Assembly: GCF_009857445.1 (NCBI RefSeq)
Contig: NZ_WWCN01000006.1
Coordinates: forward strand, 1 to 64,000
Length of the DNA: 64,000 bases
Reading direction: 5' to 3'
DNA from: Duganella flavida
GTDB lineage: Bacteria > Pseudomonadota > Gammaproteobacteria > Burkholderiales > Burkholderiaceae_D
Shown here: positions 18,660-27,424 of the stretch, piece after piece
Position numbering within the stretch: the first letter of the stretch is position 1
Layout of the letters: each line of letters opens with the position of its first letter
Translations under genes and position numbers: made by a program
The notes under the pieces: model-generated
The model's database searches: none
Told to the model about the DNA's origin: nothing
What the model saw: only the letters and a program-made list of their open reading frames with translations

Positions 18660-19364
18660 ATGGACATCAAAAAACTGCAAACCCTGGTCGTTGACGCCCT
18701 CGAAGACGTTAAGGCCCAAGATATCGTCCTGTTCGACACGACCCACTTAACCAGCTTGTTCGACCGTATCGCCATCGCGTCCGGTACCTCCAATCGTCAA
18801 ACCAAGGCGCTGGCCGCCTCGGTGCGCGACAAGGTCAAAGCCGCCGGCGGCGACGTCTATGGCATGGAGGGCGAGGACACCGGTGAATGGGTGCTGGTCG
18901 ACCTGGGTGACATCATCGTCCACATCATGCAAGCGCCAATCCGCGCCTACTACCGCCTGGAAGAAATCTGGGGCGACAAGCCAGTGAAACTGGGCGCCGC
19001 CAAGCGCAAGGGCACCAAGGAATCGGAAGAAGCCGAGCCGAAGAAAATCAGCAGCCACCTGGCCGCTGGTAAAAAGGCCGTTGCTGCTACCCCAGTGGTG
19101 GAGAAGAAGGCCGCCGTGCGCAAGCCTGCTGCTGCCAAGACCACCGCGACCAGCGCGACCAAAAAAGCCGCCGCCAAGCCAGCCGCAGTCCCAGCCGGCA
19201 AGAAGATCAAGGTCGGCGCACCGAAGACCACCGTCGCCGCGATCAAAGCACTGAAAGCCACGCCGAAGCCACGCGCTACCAAGCCTAAGAGTGATTCGGC
19301 GCCCGCCTCCGCCGCTGCACCGGCCAAAACGGTCATCAAGCGTATCAAAAAAGCGGCTGAGTAA
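18660..19364 (+). CDS. rsfS: Ribosome silencing factor with long basic tail
   Basis: RsfS binds ribosomal protein uL14 and blocks 30S-50S joining in stationary phase. The first 110 residues are the complete domain (DIVLFDTTHLTSLFDRIAIASGTS ... GEWVLVDLGDIIVHIM ... YYRLEEIWGDKPV in segments). Most RsfS proteins stop about here. This one continues for about 120 residues of Lys/Ala/Pro/Thr repeats (KKAAAKPAAVPAGKK is typical) like a histone H1 tail. The tail is likely disordered and would bind nucleic acid. Starts directly after the nadD stop and precedes rlmH by 6 bases. Confidence 0.95.
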   Translation: MDIKKLQTLVVDALEDVKAQDIVLFDTTHLTSLFDRIAIASGTSNRQTKALAASVRDKVKAAGGDVYGMEGEDTGEWVLVDLGDIIVHIMQAPIRAYYRLEEIWGDKPVKLGAAKRKGTKESEEAEPKKISSHLAAGKKAVAATPVVEKKAAVRKPAAAKTTATSATKKAAAKPAAVPAGKKIKVGAPKTTVAAIKALKATPKPRATKPKSDSAPASAAAPAKTVIKRIKKAAE

Positions 19365-19370
19365 TTCTCT

Positions 19371-19841
19371 ATGCAGCTGATTATCGCTGCGGTCGGCCAC
19401 AAGATGCCGGCCTGGATCGAAACCGGCTACGCCGAGTATGTGAAGCGCATGCCGCCGGAACTGAAGATCGTGCTGAAAGAAATCAAGCCGGTCGAACGTT
19501 CGGGCAGCAAGACTGCCGCCACCGCGATGGCGCTCGAACGCGAGCGCATCGAGGCGGCGCTGCCGAAATCGGTGCGCATCATCGCCCTCGATGAACGCGG
19601 CAAGGACCTCACCTCGGTGGGCTTGTCGCAGCAGCTGGAGGCATGGCAGCAGGATGGCCGCGACACGGCTTTCCTGATCGGCGGCGCCGACGGTCTCGAT
19701 CCCGCGTTGAAGGCGCGCGCGGAAGGTTTGATCCGGATTTCCAGTATGACCCTGCCGCATGGTATGGTGCGGGTGATGCTGGCCGAGCAACTGTACCGTG
19801 CATGGACCATTACGCAGAACCACCCGTATCACCGCGTCTAA
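19371..19841 (+). CDS. rlmH: 23S rRNA pseudouridine-1915 N3-methyltransferase
   Basis: A small SPOUT-fold methyltransferase that modifies 23S rRNA helix 69. The 156-residue protein begins [20 protein letters not shown], has [11 protein letters not shown], the SAM-binding knot [11 protein letters not shown], and ends in the conserved [15 protein letters not shown]. Length and ends are normal. It is followed by maf after 10 bases. Confidence 0.97.
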   Translation: MQLIIAAVGHKMPAWIETGYAEYVKRMPPELKIVLKEIKPVERSGSKTAATAMALERERIEAALPKSVRIIALDERGKDLTSVGLSQQLEAWQQDGRDTAFLIGGADGLDPALKARAEGLIRISSMTLPHGMVRVMLAEQLYRAWTITQNHPYHRV

Positions 19842-19851
19842 CAACAACGAT

Positions 19852-20472
19852 ATGAAACCGGTCGACAAGAAGATTTACCTTGCTTCCAAAAGCCCGCGCC
19901 GGCGCGAACTACTGCGCCAGGTCGGGATCGATTTTGAATTACTGCTGCTGCGCAGCGACGGCCCACGCGGCCCTGACGTCACCGAAGAAGTCAATCCCGG
20001 CGAAGCGCCGCTCGATTACGTGGCACGCGTAGCGCTGGAAAAAGCCAAGTTTGCGGCAGGTCTGGTGGTCCAGCGCCGTATGGCCGCGCGCCCTGTGCTG
20101 ACGGCTGATACCACCGTCACCATCGACGGCGCTATCCTCGGCAAACCCGCCAATCCAAACGAAGCCACAGCCATGCTGCAACAGCTGTCCGGCCGCACCC
20201 ACCAGGTGCTGACTTCCATCGCCGTCGCTTCCGGCGACTTCTCGGCCCAGATCACCCAAGTATCGGACGTGCGCTTCGGCGTGCTGTCGCCGGCCGCCAT
20301 TGCAGCCTACTGCGCGTCGTCCGAGCCTTACGACAAGGCTGGCGGCTACGGCATCCAGGGCCCGGCGGCGATCTTCATTGAACACATCACCGGCAGCCAC
20401 TCTGGCATCATGGGCCTGCCGATCTACGAAACTGTGCAGCTGCTGCGCCAGGCCGGCCTGCCCTATCCCTAA
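19852..20472 (+). CDS. maf: Maf-family nucleotide pyrophosphatase
   Basis: Hydrolyses noncanonical or canonical nucleoside triphosphates (house-cleaning). The motif LASKSPRRRELLRQVG is at the N-terminus; the catalytic region has LTADTTVTIDG, LGKPAN and YDKAGGYGIQG. ATG at 19852 fits the family start; an upstream start at 19798 would overlap rlmH. The subtype (dTTP/UTP or 7-methyl-GTP) is not settled. In related genomes rng usually follows directly; here it is about 5.1 kb downstream. Confidence 0.95.
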   Translation: MKPVDKKIYLASKSPRRRELLRQVGIDFELLLLRSDGPRGPDVTEEVNPGEAPLDYVARVALEKAKFAAGLVVQRRMAARPVLTADTTVTIDGAILGKPANPNEATAMLQQLSGRTHQVLTSIAVASGDFSAQITQVSDVRFGVLSPAAIAAYCASSEPYDKAGGYGIQGPAAIFIEHITGSHSGIMGLPIYETVQLLRQAGLPYP

Positions 20473-20488
20473 CTAATTGCGAGTTCCC

Positions 20489-20776
20489 ATGTCAGACATG
20501 AATTCCGTCAAACCTGCTGTATTTGCCGCCATCACCGCTCTGCTTGAGGATAAGTCCATCGCCATCACCGACGATAGCCAGTTGATTGGCGGTTCGGGCC
20601 TGCTCGATTCCATGAAGCTGGTGGAGTTGTGCCTGGCGCTGGAAGACCATGCGTCGGAGCTGGGCTTTGAATTCGACTGGACTTCCGAAGCCGCCATGTC
20701 GCGCTCGCGCAGCATGTTCCGCACCGCCGGCGCATTGGCGGCGGAATTTGCCAGCCAGATGGACGCCCAACAATGA
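20489..20776 (+). CDS. Acyl/peptidyl carrier protein
   Basis: A 95-residue carrier protein. The phosphopantetheine attachment site is Ser41 in GLLDSMKLVELCLALED. The N-terminal helix (AVFAAITALLEDKSI) and an acidic surface fit the fold. It is divergent from the housekeeping AcpP (site DSM, not DSL). The last helix carries extra Ser/Arg. Starts at 20489 or 20498 are both possible; 20489 is used. The stop overlaps the reductase start by 4 bases, so the two are translated together. It opens a four-gene plus-strand set. Confidence 0.85.
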   Translation: MSDMNSVKPAVFAAITALLEDKSIAITDDSQLIGGSGLLDSMKLVELCLALEDHASELGFEFDWTSEAAMSRSRSMFRTAGALAAEFASQMDAQQ

Positions 20777-21450
20777 TCGTCGTCACTGGCGCCAGCAAGG
20801 GCCTGGGTCGCGCCATTTGCGACCGGCTGATCGCCAACGGCGTCGCCGTGTTTGGACTGGCGCGCAATGTCGAAGGCCTGCCCTTCCCTGCCATGGCGTG
20901 CGACGTCAGCTCCTACGATCAAGTGAAGGCCGTGGCGCAGCAGTTGAAGAAGGACGGCGCCAAGGTCGCTGGCCTGATCAACGCGGCCGGTATCGCCTCG
21001 ATGAATCTGGCCGTGACCACGCCGCCGTCAGTGTCGCAAAACATCATCCACACCAACCTGCTCGGCACCATTTACTGCTGCCAGTTACTGGCGCCGCTGA
21101 TGTTGCGCCACAAGGCTGGCGCCATCATCAACTTCTCGACCATCGCCGTGGCGCTGGGATTGAAAGGTGAATCGGTGTACGCTGCCTCCAAGGCCGGCGT
21201 GGAAGGCTTTACGCGTTCGTTCGCGCGCGAGATGGCAGACTTTAACGTCAATGTGAATTGCATCGCGCCGGGCCCGATCGATACCAGTCTGCTGAAGGGC
21301 ATCACCAGCACGCAGATCGACAAGATCGTGGCCCAGCAAATCCTGCCGCGCCAGTTCACGCCGGACGCGGTGGCCGATCTGGTGGAACTGCTGCTGGACG
21401 CGCGTAGCAACTCGCTGTCCGGACAAGTGCTACACGTGGGAGGTGCTTGA
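20773..21450 (+). CDS. Short-chain dehydrogenase/reductase (FabG-like)
   Basis: A 225-residue NAD(P)-dependent oxidoreductase. The cofactor motif TGASKGLG is at residues 5-12, NAAG at 70-73, and catalytic Ser122 with YAASK (Tyr136, Lys140). The length and the acidic Asp after the second strand (CDVSSYD) are typical of the classical family. With a carrier protein in front and a ligase behind, it probably reduces or oxidises a carrier-bound acyl group. Overlaps both neighbours by 1-4 bases. Confidence 0.9.
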   Translation: MIVVTGASKGLGRAICDRLIANGVAVFGLARNVEGLPFPAMACDVSSYDQVKAVAQQLKKDGAKVAGLINAAGIASMNLAVTTPPSVSQNIIHTNLLGTIYCCQLLAPLMLRHKAGAIINFSTIAVALGLKGESVYAASKAGVEGFTRSFAREMADFNVNVNCIAPGPIDTSLLKGITSTQIDKIVAQQILPRQFTPDAVADLVELLLDARSNSLSGQVLHVGGA

Positions 21451-22745
21451 TGAAATTGATCGACAAGCTGGAACAGATCTGGGCTGGCGCGGATTATCCG
21501 TTCCTTATCCATCGCGGTACTGGGCTGCGCTTTTCGGAGATCGCGGCGCAGCAGCCAGTTGATTTGTCGGGCATCCGGCAAGGCGATGTGGTGGCGCTGA
21601 TTGGCGACTTTGAACCATCGTCCATTTTGACCCTGCTGCGCCTCATCGACCTTGGCGCCATCCTGGTTCCGCTGACGGTGGAAACCGTGCATGAACACGA
21701 GTACTTTTTTGAAGCGGCCTTGGTTGATGCGGTAATCCGCGATGGCGTTGTAACCCGCCGCGAACATGGCCAGCGGCATGAATTTATCGACACGCTGCGC
21801 GCGCGCGGCCACGCTGGCTTGGTGCTCTTCTCAAGCGGCACCACCGGCCGGCCGAAAGCCATCCTGCACGATCTGAGCCTGTTCCTGCAACGCTTCGAGA
21901 CGCCGCGCCCGACCCTGCGCACGATTAACTTCCTGCTGTTCGATCACATCGGCGGCATCAACACCCTGTTCCACACGCTGTTCAACAAAGGCGTGGTGGT
22001 GGCGCCGGAAGCGCGCACGGTGGAGTCGGTGCTGGAGACTTGCCGCCAGTACGACGTCGAAGTGCTGCCAACCACGCCAACCTTCCTGCGCATGATGCTG
22101 ATGAGCGGCGCGATTCCGGCGCAAGTGCCGGCCTGCCTCAAGGTCGTCACCTACGGCACCGAGCGCATGGACCAACCAACGCTGGACGCGCTGTGCAAGC
22201 TGCTGCCTGACGTGGACTTCCGCCAGACCTTCGGCATGTCGGAGCTGGGCATCGTGCGCGTGAAGAGCGAAGCGCGCGATAGCCTGTTCATGAAAGTCGG
22301 CGGCGAAGGCGTGGAGACGCGCGTGGTGAACGACGTGCTGCAAATCCGCTCGCAATCGCGCATGCTGGGCTACCTGAACGCGCCCTCGCCGTTCGATGCC
22401 GAGGGCTGGTACGACAGCAAGGACATTGTCGAATCACGCGATGGCTACTACAAAGTGGTAGGCCGCATCAGCGATGTGATTAACGTCGGCGGCCTGAAAT
22501 TCATGGCGTCGGAAGTCGAGCGCGTGGCGCTGGATTATCCGGGCGTGTCACTGGTGAAGGCCGTACCGCGCCAGAATCCCATCACCGGCCAGCACGTGGA
22601 GCTGATGGTGCAACCGAACGCCGAAGGTGCGGTCGACAAGGACGCACTGGCGGCCTACCTCAAGGAACGGCTGCAACCGCACATGACGCCCAAGCGCATC
22701 CGCATTGAGGCCGTGAGCGTGGGCCACCGCTTCAAGAAAGCATAA
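21450..22745 (+). CDS. AMP-forming acyl ligase
   Basis: An adenylate-forming enzyme of 431 residues. The ATP-binding motif SSGTTGRPKA is at about 128-137, GMSELG lies in the adenine-binding region, and GWYDSKDIVE and GRISDVINVGGLKFMASEVE form the hinge and C-terminal domain. The protein ends GHRFKKA, so the catalytic lysine of the C-terminal domain is very near the end. The N-terminal part is shorter than in fatty acyl-CoA ligases. It likely activates a small or medium acid and loads it on the carrier encoded two genes upstream. The start ATG at 21450 overlaps the reductase stop. Confidence 0.88.
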   Translation: MKLIDKLEQIWAGADYPFLIHRGTGLRFSEIAAQQPVDLSGIRQGDVVALIGDFEPSSILTLLRLIDLGAILVPLTVETVHEHEYFFEAALVDAVIRDGVVTRREHGQRHEFIDTLRARGHAGLVLFSSGTTGRPKAILHDLSLFLQRFETPRPTLRTINFLLFDHIGGINTLFHTLFNKGVVVAPEARTVESVLETCRQYDVEVLPTTPTFLRMMLMSGAIPAQVPACLKVVTYGTERMDQPTLDALCKLLPDVDFRQTFGMSELGIVRVKSEARDSLFMKVGGEGVETRVVNDVLQIRSQSRMLGYLNAPSPFDAEGWYDSKDIVESRDGYYKVVGRISDVINVGGLKFMASEVERVALDYPGVSLVKAVPRQNPITGQHVELMVQPNAEGAVDKDALAAYLKERLQPHMTPKRIRIEAVSVGHRFKKA

Positions 22746-23417
22746 ATGGATTACCGAGACATCATCGCCGGCATGAAGGCCGGCACGCTGGCCGACGCCA
22801 ACACCAAGGCCATCGCCATCCGCAACCAGCAAGGCGACACGCTGGGCAAGCTGGTGCCGGTCGGCGCATGGATACTCGATGACCGCGAAACGGTGGAGCT
22901 GATGAGCAGCTGGCGCGCACGCGCCATGCGCATGTTCCTGACGCAGTTTGAATCGACTTACGAGCGCACGCTGGGCTACCTGAAGAACCGCTCCATCGCC
23001 AACGAGGGCTGCCTGTTCTTCATGATGTACGACGAAACGGACCGCCTGATCGGCCACATGGGATTGGCCGGCGTGGATGGCGTCAGCGGCGAGCTGGATA
23101 ACTTCATGCGCGGCGTGGAAGGTGGTGATCCGCGTTTGGTCTACTACGCGGAACTGGCGCTGCTGGACTGGTGCTTCAAACAGCTTGGCCTGACGCACAG
23201 CGTGGTGCAAGTGCTGTCGTATAACTGGCTGGTGGTGGACCTGCACGAGGAAGTGGGCTACGCGCTGACTACCACGCAGCGCCTGCGCAAATACGAGAAG
23301 GATGGCATGACCTGCCATGACGTCGCTACGCCGGAAGACAGCAACGTCAAATACAACTACGTCAAAATGGAACTGGCGCCGGACGCGTTTTACGCCCGCG
23401 CGCCGTGGCTGGCCTGA
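22746..23417 (+). CDS. GNAT-family N-acyltransferase-like protein
   Basis: A 223-residue protein. The middle (residues 85-190) has the GNAT layout: CLFFMMYDETDRLIGHMGLAG, then YYAELALLDWCFKQLGL, then VVQVLSYNWLVVDLHEEVGY, as in acyltransferases acting on amino sugars. The N-terminal 80 residues are not recognised. It starts on the base after the ligase stop. In context it may transfer the carrier-bound acyl group to the amino group of a sugar made by the DegT enzyme. Its stop codon directly abuts the stop of the convergent aminotransferase gene. Confidence 0.75.
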   Translation: MDYRDIIAGMKAGTLADANTKAIAIRNQQGDTLGKLVPVGAWILDDRETVELMSSWRARAMRMFLTQFESTYERTLGYLKNRSIANEGCLFFMMYDETDRLIGHMGLAGVDGVSGELDNFMRGVEGGDPRLVYYAELALLDWCFKQLGLTHSVVQVLSYNWLVVDLHEEVGYALTTTQRLRKYEKDGMTCHDVATPEDSNVKYNYVKMELAPDAFYARAPWLA

Positions 23418-24548
23418 TCAGCGCAGGACGATCTGCTTCAGCGTGTCGCAGATAAAGCGCACGTCCTTCTCCGTCACACTCATATGCATCGGCAGCGACA
23501 GCACTTCGGCGCTGGCGCGCGAGGCTTGCGGGCACTGGTTGGCCGCGTGGCTGTACAGGCGATACTCGGTGTTGTCGCGATAGTGCACGCCCGGATAAAT
23601 CTCAAACTCGTTCAGCGCCATCAGCACTTGATCGCGCTTGGCCACGCGTACCTGGAACAGGTGCCGTGAAGATTCGCAGCCGTCCGCCATCGGGATCACG
23701 CCAATCAGTGGATCGCCGCCGAGGTGCTGCTCGTACCACGCGGCCAGCTGGCGGCGGTAGGCGTTGTCGCGATCAAGATAGCGCAGCGACACCAGCGCCA
23801 TCGCGGCCATGATGGAGTTGCCGTGGTATTTGAAGCCGATCTCCTCAACCTCGTACATCCACTTGTACGCGCCTTGACTGACGGTGCGCGAGTAGGTGTC
23901 CTTGTTGATGCCCAGCCAGGTCAGCTTGCGGGCGCGCGCATCTCGCTCGGCGTCCGGGAAGCAGATCATGCCGGAATCGGCGGTGGCCAGATTCTTCACG
24001 GCCTGGAAACTGAACACGGTACAGTCGGCGTCCGCGCCCACGTGCTGGCCGTTCAGGCGGGTGCCTGCCATGTGGGCGGCATCGAGGATCAGTTTCAAGC
24101 CGTGCTGGCGGCAGATGCGCAGCACTTCTGCATAGCGGCCGGTATTGCCACCGAGGCCGACGTACATCACGGCGCGGGTGCGGCTGGTGATCTTGCGTTC
24201 GAGGTCGGCCGGGTCGATGCACAGGCTGTCGTCGACGTCGGCAAACACCGGCATCAAATTCGTCTGCACCACGGCGTGGTTGGTCGAGACGAAGGTCAGC
24301 GGGGTGGAGATCACTTCATCGCCATCGGCCCAACCGAATTCGGTCTTGAACATGTGCAGCGCCAGGTGCAAACCCGAGGTATTCGAATTCAGGAAGTGCG
24401 CATGCGGCAGGCCGGCGTATTCACACCAGGCCTTTTCGATTTCCAGCGTTTTGAAACCGAGACCGGTCCAGCCTTTTTCAAGGCATTCGCGGATACCTTC
24501 TAGGCACTCATCAACGCGGAACTGGGGGGTGAACAGCTGGATGGACAT
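23418..24548 (-). CDS. DegT/DnrJ/EryC1-family sugar aminotransferase
   Basis: A 376-residue PLP-dependent aminotransferase. The PLP lysine is Lys185 in FSFQAVKNLATADSGMI, Asp156 in LILDAAHMAG binds the ring nitrogen, and the N-terminal segment FLNSNTSGLHLALHM is the cofactor-phosphate region. Such enzymes make 4-amino or 3-amino sugars on nucleotide carriers. It lies 16 bases downstream of the glycosyltransferase-like gene on the minus strand and faces the acyl-handling genes tail to tail. Which nucleotide sugar it uses is unknown; no dehydratase is nearby. Confidence 0.93.
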   Translation of the reverse strand: MSIQLFTPQFRVDECLEGIRECLEKGWTGLGFKTLEIEKAWCEYAGLPHAHFLNSNTSGLHLALHMFKTEFGWADGDEVISTPLTFVSTNHAVVQTNLMPVFADVDDSLCIDPADLERKITSRTRAVMYVGLGGNTGRYAEVLRICRQHGLKLILDAAHMAGTRLNGQHVGADADCTVFSFQAVKNLATADSGMICFPDAERDARARKLTWLGINKDTYSRTVSQGAYKWMYEVEEIGFKYHGNSIMAAMALVSLRYLDRDNAYRRQLAAWYEQHLGGDPLIGVIPMADGCESSRHLFQVRVAKRDQVLMALNEFEIYPGVHYRDNTEYRLYSHAANQCPQASRASAEVLSLPMHMSVTEKDVRFICDTLKQIVLR

Positions 24549-24564
24549 GGGTGGATCTCCCTAA

Positions 24565-25461
24565 TCAGGCGACGGATACGGCAGCCAAAGCGGCTTGCGC
24601 GCGCTCCATGACGGCACGGATGCGCAGCGCATTGTCGGCGCGCTGGGTGAATTGAACGGTCTTGCGCGAGGCGACCAGGCAGTTGTCCGGCGCGGCCAGG
24701 ATGCGCTTGACGGCCGGCGCAAAACCTTCGGTCGGTGCGAACTGGATGCCGCTGTCGTTCCAGTCGCCGGAGGCCGGCAAGGTGGAGGCTTCGGAGATCA
24801 CCGGAATACCCATCGACATCGGGCGCAGGCAGCGGTTAATTTCCAGCAGGTCGGTTTCGTAGGCGTGCAGGTTGAGGATGTAGCGGCACTCCAGCAAATG
24901 CTCGCTGAGTTTCGGGCCGTAGACATTCTCGATGTATTTGATGCTGATGCCTTCGCGCTCCAGCGCGTCCAGCATTACGCGGCGGCGCGGCACCACGGCG
25001 CCATAGAAACCGAGGTCGAACTTCATGATCCAGTCCTGCGGCGGCATCGGCGCCAAGCCGGGAGCCGGGAACAGTGGCAGCTCGAACGCGCCCGGGCAGC
25101 TGGGCGCGCGGCGCAGGATGGCGTCAACGTTGGGCTGGCACCAGTCCACCACCACGTATTGCGACAGGAAGTCCAGGTATTCCGGCGTGATCAGGCCCGA
25201 GGTGCTCTCAACCTGCTCGCCGTTGAAGATGATGGTGTGCTCGGGACTGGCGAACTGGCGCACTTCCTCGTAGGAGTGGCTGAACACGCTGCCGACACCA
25301 AACAAGATGTTGATCGCGCCCGGCACGATCAGGTTGGCGGTGATGCGGGTCTGGTAGCCGGCCTGGTTCAACAGGGCGGACAGGGCCAGCATGGTGTCTT
25401 CAAAGGTCCAGATGGAACGGCCATGATAGCGGTTGACCATGACCAAATTCACTGTTTGCAT
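24565..25461 (-). CDS. Glycosyltransferase-like protein
   Basis: A 298-residue protein with a GT-B-like C-terminal half: FDLGFYGAVVPRRRVMLDALE, LLECRYILNLHAYETDLLEINR and PMSMGIPVISEAST form the nucleotide-sugar side with the usual Glu. The N-terminal half is less clear. It resembles small glycosyltransferases of the family 1/4 fold, but the exact family cannot be fixed by eye. It leads the two-gene minus-strand unit with the DegT aminotransferase. A role in adding an acylated amino sugar to a protein or polysaccharide is inferred from the neighbours. Confidence 0.65.
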   Translation of the reverse strand: MQTVNLVMVNRYHGRSIWTFEDTMLALSALLNQAGYQTRITANLIVPGAINILFGVGSVFSHSYEEVRQFASPEHTIIFNGEQVESTSGLITPEYLDFLSQYVVVDWCQPNVDAILRRAPSCPGAFELPLFPAPGLAPMPPQDWIMKFDLGFYGAVVPRRRVMLDALEREGISIKYIENVYGPKLSEHLLECRYILNLHAYETDLLEINRCLRPMSMGIPVISEASTLPASGDWNDSGIQFAPTEGFAPAVKRILAAPDNCLVASRKTVQFTQRADNALRIRAVMERAQAALAAVSVA

Positions 25462-25584
25462 TCTCTAATCCTTGTCATCCATCTGGTCAGGCTACCTTGT
25501 GGCGAGAAATGCAGATATTTCTCTGTTGCATTGTAAGTAAGCCCTGTTTGCAGTGTCAAGGCGCACACGTGTATGATCGGCGAC

Positions 25585-27051
25585 ATGAACGAAGACATCC
25601 TGATTAACATCACCCCGCAAGAAACCCGTGTCGCCCTGATTGTCCAGGGCGCCGTGCAGGAACTCCACATCGAACGCACGCTCACGCGCGGACTGGCCGG
25701 CAACGTCTATTCCGGCAAGGTGGTGCGGGTGCTGCCTGGCATGCAATCGGCCTTTATCGACATTGGCCTGGAACGGGCGGCGTTTTTGCACGTGGCCGAT
25801 ATCTGGGAAGCGCGGCCGCACGACGGCGGCAACAACGCGGCGCCGACGCCGATTGAAAAGATCCTGTTCGACGGCCAGGTGCTGACGGTGCAAGTGATCA
25901 AGGATCCAATCGGCACCAAGGGCGCGCGCCTGTCGACCCAGATTTCGATTGCGGGACGGATGCTGGTCTACCTGCCGCAGGATGGGCACATCGGCATTTC
26001 GCAGAAAATTGAAAAGGAAGCGGACCGCGAAGCATTGCGCGCTCGTCTGCAGAGCCTGCTGCCGGCAGATGAAAAAGGCGGCTACATCGTGCGCACGCAA
26101 GCTGAAGATGCGTCGGATGCCGACATCGCCGCCGACGTGGAATACCTGCGCAAGACCTGGGCCGCCATCACCCACGGCGCGCGCACCAAGCCGGCCACCA
26201 CCCTGCTGCACCAGGATTTGAGCCTGGCCCAGCGCGTGCTGCGCGATTTCGTGCATGACGAGACGGCCACCATCCAGGTCGACTCGCGCGAGAATTATGT
26301 GAACTTGCAGGAGTTCGGCAAGGCTTACACGCCAGGCGTGCTGCCGCGTTTGAATCACTATACGGGTGAGCGTCCGCTGTTCGATTTGTACGGCGTGGAA
26401 GAAGAAATCCTGCGCGCACTGGGACGGCGCGTGGACCTGAAGTCGGGCGGCTACCTGATCGTCGACCAGACTGAAGCCATGACCACCATCGACGTCAACA
26501 CCGGCGGCTTTGTCGGCGGGCGCAATTTTGCCGACACGATTTTCAAGACCAACCTGGAAGCGGCGCACGCGATTGCGCGCCAGCTGCGGCTGCGTAACCT
26601 GGGCGGCATCATCATCCTCGACTTCATCGACATGGAAAATACCGAGCACCGCGCTTCGGTACTGGCCGAGTTGAAGAAGGCCTTGTCGCGCGACCGTACC
26701 AAGGTATCGGTGAGCAGCTTCTCGGCGCTGGGGCTGGTGGAAATGACGCGCAAGCGCACGCGCGAATCGCTGGCGCACATCCTGTGCGAGCCCTGCCCTG
26801 CCTGCAACGGACGTGGGCAGGTAAAGACCTCACGCACCATCTGCTACGAAATCCTGCGCGAACTGCTGCGCGAAGCCAAGCAATTCAACCCGCGCGAATT
26901 CCGCATTTTGGCGTCGCAGGAAGTGGTCGACCTGTTCCTCGAAGAAGAGTCCCAGCACCTTGCCATGCTGGGCGATTTCATCGGCAAGAAAATCTCGCTG
27001 CAAGTCGAGAACAGCTATCACCAGGAGCAGTACGACGTTATCCTGATGTGA
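25585..27051 (+). CDS. rng: Ribonuclease G
   Basis: Endoribonuclease that matures the 5' end of 16S rRNA and degrades mRNA. The N-terminal S1 domain (GNVYSGKVVRVLPGMQSAFIDIG in part) is followed by the RNase E/G catalytic domain with the two metal-binding aspartates in TIDVNTGGFVGG and IILDFIDMEN. The zinc-link CEPCPACNGRGQ follows. ATG at 25585 gives 488 residues, the family length; an in-frame ATG at 25573 adds only four residues. It is normally next to maf. Its 3' end overlaps the convergent 128-residue gene by 14 bases. Confidence 0.96.
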   Translation: MNEDILINITPQETRVALIVQGAVQELHIERTLTRGLAGNVYSGKVVRVLPGMQSAFIDIGLERAAFLHVADIWEARPHDGGNNAAPTPIEKILFDGQVLTVQVIKDPIGTKGARLSTQISIAGRMLVYLPQDGHIGISQKIEKEADREALRARLQSLLPADEKGGYIVRTQAEDASDADIAADVEYLRKTWAAITHGARTKPATTLLHQDLSLAQRVLRDFVHDETATIQVDSRENYVNLQEFGKAYTPGVLPRLNHYTGERPLFDLYGVEEEILRALGRRVDLKSGGYLIVDQTEAMTTIDVNTGGFVGGRNFADTIFKTNLEAAHAIARQLRLRNLGGIIILDFIDMENTEHRASVLAELKKALSRDRTKVSVSSFSALGLVEMTRKRTRESLAHILCEPCPACNGRGQVKTSRTICYEILRELLREAKQFNPREFRILASQEVVDLFLEEESQHLAMLGDFIGKKISLQVENSYHQEQYDVILM

Positions 27052-27424
27052 GATCCGCTACCTTTACTGGCAATACTTCAAGACGGATTTCGTCTTCGCG
27101 GAACCGCATGCGCTTACACAGTTCCGCGTCGACGATTAGCAAGCCTTCGCTTTCAACGAAGAACGCAAAATAAACTTCATACTGAAACTTTGCCCGTAGC
27201 TGCAGGCGCTGGCTTTCCAACTTCGCAGGGATTGCCGTGTGATTTCGCAGAGTTTTGACTTCCACGACAATTCTTTCTTCTGCCTCTGCACCGCTTTTTT
27301 TTGCCGCAAAAACATCCGCCAACAATCCGGCTCCAATCGGTGCATCTTCGTACGCATAATAGCCGTTTCTCGTCAAAGCCAGCTTTACTACTGAAATGGC
27401 AAATTGCTTAGAGCGATCCATCAT
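27038..27424 (-). CDS. Small PD-(D/E)XK-like protein of unknown function
   Basis: A 128-residue protein with the pattern of a nuclease fold: an N-terminal helix (QFAISVVKLALTRNGYYAY), then LLADVFAAKK, and the strand RIVVEVKTLRNHT. The D...ExK spacing fits PD-(D/E)XK enzymes, and the layout recalls XisH-type proteins, though identity is low by eye. The start overlaps the stop of the DUF4365 gene as ATGATG/TGA, so the two genes form one unit. Base composition is AT-richer than the surrounding core genes. Function unknown. Confidence 0.7.
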   Translation of the reverse strand: MMDRSKQFAISVVKLALTRNGYYAYEDAPIGAGLLADVFAAKKSGAEAEERIVVEVKTLRNHTAIPAKLESQRLQLRAKFQYEVYFAFFVESEGLLIVDAELCKRMRFREDEIRLEVLPVKVADLTSG

